Position numbers and translations under genes: made by a program. A DNA stretch of 24,419 bases from positions 1 to 24,419 of the forward strand of contig CAYVQU010000074.1 of assembly GCA_964453155.1 (NCBI GenBank). The letters are read 5' to 3'. This document shows, piece after piece, positions 6,900-13,284 of this stretch. Below the pieces are notes generated by a model. It had not been told where the DNA came from. It did not search any database and saw nothing but the letters and a program-made list of their open reading frames with translations. Each line of letters begins with the position of its first letter. Within the stretch, counting starts at the first letter, position 1. The stretch is from CAYVQU01 sp964453155. GTDB lineage: Bacteria > Chloroflexota > Anaerolineae > Anaerolineales > UBA11858.

Positions 6900-7625
6900 A
6901 TGACAAACCGTCAAGCAATTCGAGAACGTCAAAAACGTCGTAAACGTCAGCAGCGAATGACGACGATGCTAATTATTTCTGGAGCGGCATTGATCATTGC
7001 CGCTATTTTTATGATGCCCACCATTCGCGATACGCTGACTCCGGTGGCTGAATTCGTCCAACCTGAATTGAACCCTCGCCCCATGTCCCAAGCGAATGCG
7101 ATGGGGGATCCCAATGCTCCGGTGGTTATCGAAGAATTCTCAGATTTTGGTTGCGGTCATTGTGGAACTTTTGCTTTAGAAGCTGGGGAAGAAATTGTAG
7201 CCCAATACGTGGCAACTGGAAAAGTTTATTTTATCTATAGTAGTGCTGGATCCATTTTGGGACATCCCAATACTCCCATTGCCGCTGAAGCTGCCTATTG
7301 TGCCGGTGACCAAAACAAATTCTGGGAATATCATGATATTGTCTTTGCCAATCAAACGGCCTTATTTGCTAATTTGAATGCCAAAATTGATAAGACCCTC
7401 AGTGCTTTTGCCGAAGCTTTAGGGATGGATGTCGCTGATTTCGAAACCTGCATGGACCGCGGTAAATATTCGGATCAGGTTCAACAAGATGGGGTTGAAG
7501 CCCGTCAAGCTGGGATCAACTCAACGCCCAGTTTTGTCATCAACGGAAAACTGGTTGTTGGAAACCTGCCCTTTGAACAATTCCAAACCGAAATCGAAGC
7601 TGCCCTCGCGGCAGCTGGTCAATAA
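6900..7625 (+). CDS. Membrane-anchored DsbA-like thiol:disulfide oxidoreductase
   Basis: A 241-residue protein. A very basic N-terminus (residues 1-19, many Arg/Lys) is followed by one membrane segment at about 22-41, so the rest is exported and tethered. The catalytic domain (about 65-238) is of the DsbA/thioredoxin_4 type: EEFSDFGCGHCGTF carries the active-site pair C85-G-H-C88, and NSTPSFVING carries the cis-proline P210. Two more cysteines, C134 and C184, lie in the helical insertion and may form a structural disulfide. It probably oxidises or isomerises disulfides in exported proteins. GAGGAGG lies just before the start at 6900. No DsbB/VKOR-type partner is seen next to it. It is transcribed alone, between terminators at 6762 and 7661. 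Confidence 0.92.
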   Translation: MTNRQAIRERQKRRKRQQRMTTMLIISGAALIIAAIFMMPTIRDTLTPVAEFVQPELNPRPMSQANAMGDPNAPVVIEEFSDFGCGHCGTFALEAGEEIVAQYVATGKVYFIYSSAGSILGHPNTPIAAEAAYCAGDQNKFWEYHDIVFANQTALFANLNAKIDKTLSAFAEALGMDVADFETCMDRGKYSDQVQQDGVEARQAGINSTPSFVINGKLVVGNLPFEQFQTEIEAALAAAGQ

Positions 7626-7660
7626 GCCTGGGGTGGTAATCCCCCAAAAAATAGCCTAAT

Positions 7661-7698
7661 AAAAAACTGCGCATCTTGGGAAGTGCGCAGTTTTTTTT
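7661..7698. terminator. Bidirectional intrinsic terminator
   Basis: AAAAAACTGCGCA (7661-7673) pairs with TGCGCAGTTTTTT (7684-7696) around a 10-base loop. T-runs follow the stem in both directions, eight on the plus strand and six on the minus strand. It therefore serves both the oxidoreductase gene and the convergent decarboxylase gene. Confidence 0.9.
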
Positions 7699-7725
7699 CA
7701 TCTTTCCATCCACCCCCCCTAACCA

Positions 7726-9138
7726 CTACCTCCTAACCACTGCCTCCATCTCGGCCCACAAATTACTAACATCTTCTAACTCAGTCGCTTCAGCCCCGAT
7801 TGAAATCCGAACCATCCAAGAATCATTTAATTTTGCCGGGGTCAGATAAGCTTTCCCGCTGGTATTCAGGCGAGTAACCCAGTCCAGGGTATGGTGCTCA
7901 AGTTGTTCAGGGGACATCCCAGGAGGGGTATGCCGGACGCAGATCGTTTGCAGGGTGACCGGAGCCAAAATTTTCCACGCAGGAGCTTGCTCGAGCTGAT
8001 TTTTCAACCATTGGGCATTGTCTAGATCGCGTTGGATACGCTGCTGTAACCCTTGCACGCCTTGTTCCCGAATTAAACACCACAACTTCAGCGCCCGAAA
8101 CCGTCGTCCGAGGGGAATTCCCCAATCGCGATAGTTTTTGGCCTCTTCATCATGGGTCGTTTGTAAGTAGCTGGGATTCGTAGACATCACCCGAATGAGA
8201 TGTTCTGAATCGCGAACATAGAATAGGGAGGTATCAAATACAACCCCCAGCCACTTATGGGGATTTAATACCACTGAATGAGCCCCCTCAATCCCCGCCC
8301 ACATCCAGCGATGTTCTGGGATGATCATCGCGGTCCCAGCCATCGCCGCGTCCACGTGTAGCCATAGGTGATATTTTTCGGCCAAATTTGAAATGGCCGC
8401 GATCGGGTCTAGGGCGGTTGTGCTGGTTGTCCCGGCAGTGGCCACAATGGCACACGGGCGGCGACCAGCAGCGATATCATTTTCGATGGCAGCTTCAAGC
8501 AATGAAACATCGACAGCGAAATCCTTATCTGTGCCGATTGCCCTCACATTTTCAAGACCAAACCCGGCTAATAGCGCGGCTTTCTTAACCGAACTATGAC
8601 TGTGAGTCGATGAATAAACAACTAAAGGGGCAGATTCGGCCTGGAGCCCCCCCCGCGCTTGACTGTGACTGGTGGCCTTCTCCCGGGCGCATAACAGGGC
8701 TACCAGCGTGGATGTTGAGGCTGTGTCTTGGATGACGCCTTCCCAATTGGATGATAATCCCAACATCTGCCGCATCCATTCGCAAACGACCTCCTCGACT
8801 TCGGTTAAAGCTGGCATAGATTGCCAGTTTAGCCCAATGCCACCGATGCCTGACGAGATCAAATCGCCCAAAATAGAAGATAGGGACGCGTTGGAGGGGA
8901 AATAAGCAAAATAATTGGGATGATTCCAATGGGTGACGCCAGGAAGAATGATTTCGTTCAGGTCTGCTAGGATTTCCTCGAAGGTTTCCGGACTTTGAGG
9001 TGGACTGGCCGGTATTTGGGCTCGGATACTGCCCGGTTGGATGGTAGCCATCACAGGATATTCCCCAACTTTACTGCGATAATCTGCGATCCAATCAATG
9101 ATTTTATGTCCGTATTTACGGAATTCTTCAGGATTCAT
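7726..9138 (-). CDS. Group II pyridoxal-phosphate amino acid decarboxylase
   Basis: A 470-residue enzyme of the aromatic-L-amino-acid decarboxylase family (fold type I). It should remove the carboxyl group of an aromatic amino acid such as Trp, Tyr, Phe or DOPA. The PLP Schiff-base lysine is K295 in LNPHKWLGV. H181 in THSHSSVKKA stacks on the cofactor ring, and D263 in LHVDAAMAG binds the pyridine nitrogen. The N-terminal signature HWNHPNYFAYFP and the ALTEVEEVVCEWM region are typical of the plant/animal/bacterial AADC group. Length fits the family (470-500). The substrate cannot be fixed from sequence alone. It faces the oxidoreductase gene across the bidirectional terminator. It lies 125 bases downstream of the adenosyltransferase gene on the same strand, with a hairpin repeat between. 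Confidence 0.93.
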   Translation of the reverse strand: MNPEEFRKYGHKIIDWIADYRSKVGEYPVMATIQPGSIRAQIPASPPQSPETFEEILADLNEIILPGVTHWNHPNYFAYFPSNASLSSILGDLISSGIGGIGLNWQSMPALTEVEEVVCEWMRQMLGLSSNWEGVIQDTASTSTLVALLCAREKATSHSQARGGLQAESAPLVVYSSTHSHSSVKKAALLAGFGLENVRAIGTDKDFAVDVSLLEAAIENDIAAGRRPCAIVATAGTTSTTALDPIAAISNLAEKYHLWLHVDAAMAGTAMIIPEHRWMWAGIEGAHSVVLNPHKWLGVVFDTSLFYVRDSEHLIRVMSTNPSYLQTTHDEEAKNYRDWGIPLGRRFRALKLWCLIREQGVQGLQQRIQRDLDNAQWLKNQLEQAPAWKILAPVTLQTICVRHTPPGMSPEQLEHHTLDWVTRLNTSGKAYLTPAKLNDSWMVRISIGAEATELEDVSNLWAEMEAVVRR

Positions 9139-9184
9139 GATATCTACTTATCCAATTGGGTCTTTGCTGTTCATGAAACGTAGC

Positions 9185-9224
9185 CGGGATTTCTAAATCC
9201 CGACAAGCGAGATATTGATATCTC
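9185..9224. repeat. Pair of perfect short hairpins in the intergenic region
   Basis: CGGGATTT (9185-9192) and AAATCCCG (9195-9202) form an 8-pair palindrome with a two-base loop. Six bases later GAGATAT (9209-9215) and ATATCTC (9218-9224) form a 7-pair palindrome with a two-base loop. This twin-hairpin look is typical of small dispersed intergenic repeats. Copies elsewhere cannot be checked here. Confidence 0.55.
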
Positions 9225-9263
9225 AACTCCCTCATTTGATGCTGTTTTATATCGCAATTGGTA

Positions 9264-9815
9264 TTATTTAGATTTTTGGAGGCTAATGGGCGCGTCACTT
9301 GCCGCGTGATTCTCAACTAACTCCAAGACAAAACACAGCGATGACAGGCGATTCAAATAGCGCAACAATTCCAAATTTTCAATCTCGCCAGAGTGAATTA
9401 GGGTTGCCACCCGGCGCTCCGCCCGTCGAACGACAGCCCGCGCCAAATCAAGTCTGGCCCCTTCCAGGGTATCGCCCGGAATGATAAATTCCTTAGGTAC
9501 TGCAACTTTTGAACTAAACTCTTCGGTTTTTTGTTCCAACCAATCGACGCGTTGAGCATCAATTTCTTGGAAACGGGCGGCATTTTCTGGTGTAGCTGCC
9601 ACTTCAGCCATTAAATGATATAAATCGCGTTGAATTTCCAGAATTATGGTCTTAATCTGTTCAGAACGACAAGTCGCCCGGGCAACCCCCAAGGCTGCAT
9701 TGGTTTCATCGAGTACACCGACCGCTTCTAACCGGGGGTGATCCTTCGTGACCCGTTGATCCCCAAGTAATCCGCTAGTGCCATCATCTCCAGTTCGGGT
9801 ATAGAAATTCGCCAT
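9264..9815 (-). CDS. Cob(I)alamin adenosyltransferase, PduO type
   Basis: A 183-residue enzyme that transfers adenosine from ATP to cob(I)alamin to make adenosylcobalamin. The N-terminal ATP motif TRTGDDGTS begins at residue 6, which fixes the start at 9815; the frame runs on to 9902 but that extension is not family-like. The helical bundle carries LDETNAALG (usual: DELNA/S-LG), RAVVRRAERR with the ATP-contacting Arg/Glu, and YLNRLSSLCFVLE near the end. The last motif is usually NRLSD followed by a hydrophobic pair, so the Asp is Ser here, which may alter cofactor handling. No B12 enzyme or transport gene is adjacent. A TATAAT six bases before the ATG suggests a leaderless message. Confidence 0.92.
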   Translation of the reverse strand: MANFYTRTGDDGTSGLLGDQRVTKDHPRLEAVGVLDETNAALGVARATCRSEQIKTIILEIQRDLYHLMAEVAATPENAARFQEIDAQRVDWLEQKTEEFSSKVAVPKEFIIPGDTLEGARLDLARAVVRRAERRVATLIHSGEIENLELLRYLNRLSSLCFVLELVENHAASDAPISLQKSK

Positions 9816-9821
9816 TTTGAA

Positions 9822-9827
9822 ATTATA
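9822..9827 (-). promoter_or_regulatory. TATAAT -10 box just before the adenosyltransferase start
   Basis: Read on the minus strand, TATAAT ends six bases before ATG (9815), so transcription would begin at or next to the start codon. There is no Shine-Dalgarno between them, which supports a leaderless mRNA. No good -35 is seen at 16-18 bases. Confidence 0.45.
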
Positions 9828-9949
9828 CTTCAATCCTGAGGGGGACTGTTCCAAAAGATATGGATGTTGTATACTTGGGAAAAGATGTTGGTAAATATCC
9901 ACTCTAAAAGTATTTTGGCTCTTTGAGAAATGCTATGGAAGAGCCAGTC

Positions 9950-10007
9950 CCTCGGAAACTTTGAAATCTAGTGCCCCAGCAAAATCGTGTATCGGAAGTT
10001 TCCGGGG
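9950..10007. promoter_or_regulatory. Long inverted repeat between divergent genes
   Basis: CGGAAACTT (9953-9961) pairs perfectly with AAGTTTCCG (9996-10004), extended by three more pairs outward to 12. The arms are 34 bases apart. It lies between the divergent adenosyltransferase and zinc-ribbon genes. It could be a spaced operator for a dimeric regulator or an RNA hairpin. It does not contain the conserved boxes of a cobalamin riboswitch. Confidence 0.4.
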
Positions 10008-10065
10008 AACTTATACCACCCAAAAGCTCAGAGAGCCAGTATTCTGATAGAAAGCGAGGTTCGTT

Positions 10066-10281
10066 ATGCAAGTCCGATGTTTTAAATGTCAATTTCCAAT
10101 TACGATGACGAGAGATGAATTATATGCGGCTTTGGATGAAGTCCATGACAATAAATTGACCCGATATGATGTCCGCTGCCCTAAGTGCCGCAAGACCAAT
10201 CGTGTTGGTAAAAAACAGTTGCGCCAATTAGCGCCGCTGTGGAGGCGAGATCGGGAGGAAACTCCGACAGATTCGGAGTAA
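10066..10281 (+). CDS. Small zinc-ribbon protein
   Basis: A 71-residue protein with two CxxC knuckles, CFKC at residues 5-8 and CPKC near 44-47, joined by a helical segment (DELYAALDEVHDN). This is a four-cysteine zinc ribbon of the kind found in MJ0042-like and other small nucleic-acid or protein-binding proteins. The C-terminal tail is charged. GAGG lies about eight bases before ATG. It stands alone between an inverted repeat and a terminator. The function is unknown; RNA/DNA binding or a metal-dependent accessory role are both possible. Confidence 0.8.
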   Translation: MQVRCFKCQFPITMTRDELYAALDEVHDNKLTRYDVRCPKCRKTNRVGKKQLRQLAPLWRRDREETPTDSE

Positions 10282-10304
10282 CTCCAACGAAAAATCGATA
10301 GACG

Positions 10305-10340
10305 ATGGGCAGCGTTTCATTTGCTGCCCATTTTATTTAT
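10305..10340 (+). terminator. Intrinsic terminator after the zinc-ribbon gene
   Basis: ATGGGCAGC (10305-10313) pairs perfectly with GCTGCCCAT (10323-10331), with a 9-base loop, followed by TTTTATTTAT. A further short hairpin, ACTCCGA/TCGGAGT, overlaps the zinc-ribbon stop codon. Confidence 0.85.
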
Positions 10341-10377
10341 CATCCAATAAGACCTGGATTTCTAGCAGGGTGAAATT

Positions 10378-11247
10378 GTGACGCAAAACTCTCGAGAAGC
10401 AATAATAAAAATCCGAATGCTGTATCGAATTGGGCAGCATACGGTGCAACGATTTTTAGCTGAACGGACTCCCGAAGCAGCCGCGGGGATGGCCTATTTC
10501 GGCTTGTTTTCATTGTTTCCCCTCATGTTGGTGTTGGTCGCGATGGGAAGCTCGATATTGGATAGCCCACAGGCCCAAGTACAAGTCCTTGATATGATTA
10601 TGGATTTTTTCCCATTTTCAGTTGAAATTGTGGAAGAAAATATTCAAAAAGTTTTACAAGCCCGAGGGTCGGTGAAACTGGCAGGGGTAATCGGGTTAAC
10701 CTGGTCGGCAACTGGGGGATTTTCAGTTTTGACCCGCAACTTAAACCGGGCCTGGCCGAATGCCAGTAAACGCGGTTTTTTGAAAACCCGCCTGATGGCC
10801 TACGCTATGCTCGCTGGGTTGATGGCCGTTATGATCTTTTTGCTAACCGCAAATACCATAACCCGCTTTTTACCTGACAGTATCAATGGGTTGACTGGGG
10901 TATTTACATCTCTGCGTTATTTTTCCAGAGGGACGCTGTCTGTATTAGCATTTGTGACTTTGTTGTGGTTGTACCGCTGGATCCCCAATACGGATGTCCG
11001 CTGGTCAGAGGCGTTGTGGGGGTCGTTAGTTGCAACCCTGGGTACGATTATGGTCTCGATTGGATTTGGCTGGTACCTGGGCAGTGGGTTATCCAACTAT
11101 AATTTAGTCTATGGCTCTCTTGGCGCGATTGTTGCGTTGTTATTCTGGATTTATCTGGTTAGCATAATTATTTTGTTTGGTGCGCATTTAAGTGCGGCTA
11201 TTGCCCATTTAACCCGTCTGAAAATCAAATCTCAATCGAGTGAATAG
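10378..11247 (+). CDS. YihY/BrkB-family integral membrane protein
   Basis: A 289-residue inner-membrane protein of the YihY/virulence factor BrkB family (once mis-described as RNase BN). The signature is in the N-terminal part: ERTPEAAAGMAYFGLFSLFPLMLVLVAMG. About six membrane spans follow, near 45-65, 97-115, 137-160, 180-203, 213-233 and 245-275. The usual SATGGFSVLTRNLNRAW and LLWLYRWIPN segments are present. The start is GTG at 10378 with AGGGTG upstream. The family's transport or envelope function is not settled. It has its own terminator region downstream, so it is probably monocistronic. Confidence 0.9.
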   Translation: MTQNSREAIIKIRMLYRIGQHTVQRFLAERTPEAAAGMAYFGLFSLFPLMLVLVAMGSSILDSPQAQVQVLDMIMDFFPFSVEIVEENIQKVLQARGSVKLAGVIGLTWSATGGFSVLTRNLNRAWPNASKRGFLKTRLMAYAMLAGLMAVMIFLLTANTITRFLPDSINGLTGVFTSLRYFSRGTLSVLAFVTLLWLYRWIPNTDVRWSEALWGSLVATLGTIMVSIGFGWYLGSGLSNYNLVYGSLGAIVALLFWIYLVSIIILFGAHLSAAIAHLTRLKIKSQSSE

Positions 11248-11348
11248 TGCAGGGCTGTGCTCTATCAGTGCCCAGCCCTTAGGTTATCAACAGATTGCCA
11301 GGAATTATTCGTATTGATTTGGTTTATTTTGTGAATCTGTTAAACAAA

Positions 11349-11389
11349 AAGTGACTGTCACTTTCAAAGGGACAGTCACTTGATTTTTT
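11349..11389. terminator. Bidirectional intrinsic terminator
   Basis: AAGTGACTGTC (11349-11359) pairs perfectly over 11 bases with GACAGTCACTT (11371-11381). T-rich tails occur on both sides (TTTTTT on plus, TTTTTGTTT on minus). It serves the convergent membrane-protein gene and SRPBCC-PDZ-DinB gene. Confidence 0.85.
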
Positions 11390-11406
11390 GCAAATGAACA
11401 TTGACC

Positions 11407-12615
11407 TTACGATTTATTTGCGTAAGCTGCTAACGCCTCCTGGATTTGGGGGATGTGACTGCGAGTATGTTGGGCAAATCCTTGCCCCATGCCGCTAACG
11501 AACCCGACAAATTTACGTTTGTCAGTGACAAACCGCTCCGGCAAGGCTGCTAGAGAAGCCACCGTCACTTTTTCGGCTTGCATGAGAGTCTCTAGCAAGC
11601 CTTTCAGAGTGTAGGCCTCAGCCATCGCAGCAATCAGTTTGTACTCGTTCGCAAACCCACCAGCCCGTTGACTGCTGACTGCACAAGAGATGGCTAAATG
11701 CAGCCACCTTTCGGTGTAGAGCAAATGAACGAGGGTTTCTTTAGCACTCCAGGTTTCGGGCGCGGGGGAGAACGAGGCCGCCTCTTCTGTCACCTCCGCA
11801 AAGACCTCCGCAAGTTCAGCATCGATTTCGGCATATGTTTGGGCCACTCGGTCGGCCAGATCGGCCGCGGAGGCGGGAATTTCGGGGGCGGCCCGGCGGG
11901 ATAGTTCCATATCAAGGCTGAGTTTCTCTCCGGCGCGGTATAGGACGACTTCCACTACATCCCCGGCCTTTATGCCGCCTAAGGCGATAGCGAAGTCGGG
12001 GAAACTTTTTAGTTCATGCCCGTTTAGACTAAAGATCACATCATCGGATTGCAGGCCGGCAGCTTCGGCTCCCATATCGGGAACCACTCCTGAAATTTGG
12101 ACTCCAGTTTCGACGGGGAGTTTCAATTCGGCTGCGATTTTCTCATCGATTACCTGGCTGGGAAAAATCCCTAGCATTGGCCGATCGTACAGCCGTTTAT
12201 CCAATCCGGTTTCCATAACTGCAACCAGATTATCTAAAGCCCCGTCCCAGCCATCAGAAATCGCCTGGGCGGATTGGTTCCATTGCTCAGTGGTTCCCAA
12301 ACCATTATGAGTGATGGTAACTTGAGCACCCTCCTCAACAGTCGTGAAAATAATTTCCACCTGAGTTTCATGGGGTTCGCCCCGCCCTTGCCAGGAGAGA
12401 GCGATCCGTTCGCCCTCCTCAAACGCGGTGAAGAGCCCACTGGCATGGTGCCCCGCATTCCAGAAGACATAAAATCGCCCGTTTTCACTCGGGACGATTT
12501 CGGCAAAATCGGAAAACCAGCTTTCTAAGGATACAGAACTTGCAAAAGCACTGAAAACCTGTTTAACTGGCGCTTTGAGGGTGCGACTGAATTCCAGGGT
12601 TTGGGTTTGAGACAT
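11407..12615 (-). CDS. Three-domain fusion: SRPBCC (AHSA1-like) - PDZ - DinB
   Basis: A 402-residue cytoplasmic-looking protein without signal peptide or membrane span. Residues 5-137 are an SRPBCC/AHSA1-type domain, a hydrophobic-ligand cup (FSRTLKAPVKQVFSAFA...ESWF..., then ITHNGLG and the long C-terminal helix). Residues 145-240 are a PDZ domain (LGIFPSQVIDEK, VVPDMGAEAAGLQSDDVIFSLNG), of the kind that binds peptide C-termini. Residues 252-400 are a DinB four-helix bundle with the expected metal triad H297, H383 and H387 (QHTRSHIPQI). DinB proteins are often thiol-dependent S-transferases or related metalloenzymes. The three domains are each common, but I do not know this exact order as a described family. 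The PDZ domain suggests the other two are brought to a peptide tail. GGAG precedes the ATG. It has its own terminator. Confidence 0.87.
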   Translation of the reverse strand: MSQTQTLEFSRTLKAPVKQVFSAFASSVSLESWFSDFAEIVPSENGRFYVFWNAGHHASGLFTAFEEGERIALSWQGRGEPHETQVEIIFTTVEEGAQVTITHNGLGTTEQWNQSAQAISDGWDGALDNLVAVMETGLDKRLYDRPMLGIFPSQVIDEKIAAELKLPVETGVQISGVVPDMGAEAAGLQSDDVIFSLNGHELKSFPDFAIALGGIKAGDVVEVVLYRAGEKLSLDMELSRRAAPEIPASAADLADRVAQTYAEIDAELAEVFAEVTEEAASFSPAPETWSAKETLVHLLYTERWLHLAISCAVSSQRAGGFANEYKLIAAMAEAYTLKGLLETLMQAEKVTVASLAALPERFVTDKRKFVGFVSGMGQGFAQHTRSHIPQIQEALAAYANKS

Positions 12616-12678
12616 GGGAACTCCTTTTTAAAAAATTAGATCATTTTACTCTTATTACTACCGGCGGTGATCTAAGGT

Positions 12679-13194
12679 TCAGGGATGATCGGCGTCCAAT
12701 TTTGGTTCATATTTTTCCCAATGGACAATTTCTTCGAGAGGCTTTTTCTCTCGATCTGGCCATTCTGTGGGAATCCCGATGGGTACCAGGGTAAGTAATC
12801 GTTTTTCTGGGGGGACACCTAACAATTCCTTGAAAGCCTCTTCCCGTGGTTCGGTGTAACCTTGGAGCCAGCAGGAGCCGTATCCCAGGGCCGTACTGGC
12901 TAGTAGCATATTTTCTACCGCGGCAGAACCGTCTTCGAGCCAGAACTTAGAGGCAGCCTGATCTAATACGACCGCGATGACAACCCCTGCATTTTCCAGC
13001 CATTGGGCCGCGATTTTTAGTTCGTTTATGGTTTCCGGAGCAGTGATCACGATAAATTCCCACGGCTGTCGGTTGTAGCCCGAGGGCGCCCACTGAGCAG
13101 CTTTCAGGATCTTTAGAATATCTTCTTTGGGAACCGGGTCTCCGGTATATTCGCGGACACTCCGTCGTTTTCGGATCGCGGTTAATGTATCCAT
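12679..13194 (-). CDS. Nitroreductase-family FMN oxidoreductase
   Basis: A 171-residue flavoprotein of the nitroreductase superfamily. It begins with the FMN-phosphate motif AIRKRRSVREY at residues 6-16 and has APSGYNRQPWEFIVI at about 36-50, where Ser/Asn/Gln bind the flavin. Further signatures are AAVENMLLASTALGYGSCWLQG and LLTLVPIGIPTEWP. The protein is short compared with the 190-220 residues of NfsB-like members but typical of the compact subgroup. Substrates may be nitroaromatics, quinones or flavins; none is indicated by context. Read in its direction, it follows malQ but is separated from it by the terminator at 13213-13256. GGAG lies before the start. Confidence 0.92.
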   Translation of the reverse strand: MDTLTAIRKRRSVREYTGDPVPKEDILKILKAAQWAPSGYNRQPWEFIVITAPETINELKIAAQWLENAGVVIAVVLDQAASKFWLEDGSAAVENMLLASTALGYGSCWLQGYTEPREEAFKELLGVPPEKRLLTLVPIGIPTEWPDREKKPLEEIVHWEKYEPKLDADHP

Positions 13195-13212
13195 AATTTC
13201 TCCTTATTTCTG

Positions 13213-13256
13213 ATAAAAAACAGCCCTGGAGATAGGATTTCTCTCTAGGGCCGTTT
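13213..13256 (-). terminator. Intrinsic terminator after malQ
   Basis: On the minus strand, AAAACGGCCCT-AGAGA pairs with TCTC-AGGGCTGTTTT, a long stem with two mismatches, followed by a T-run. It separates malQ from the nitroreductase gene. The nitroreductase RBS follows directly after. Confidence 0.7.
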
Positions 13257-13284
13257 TAAATTTAGGTGGAAATGTCACCTTTCA

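Noticed and set aside
9816..9902. N-terminal extension of the adenosyltransferase to 9902
   Set aside because: Family members begin a few residues before TRTGDDGT, and the extension overlaps a clear TATAAT.
9903..10065. Cobalamin riboswitch before the adenosyltransferase
   Set aside because: The conserved B12-box elements are missing on both strands, and the message appears leaderless.
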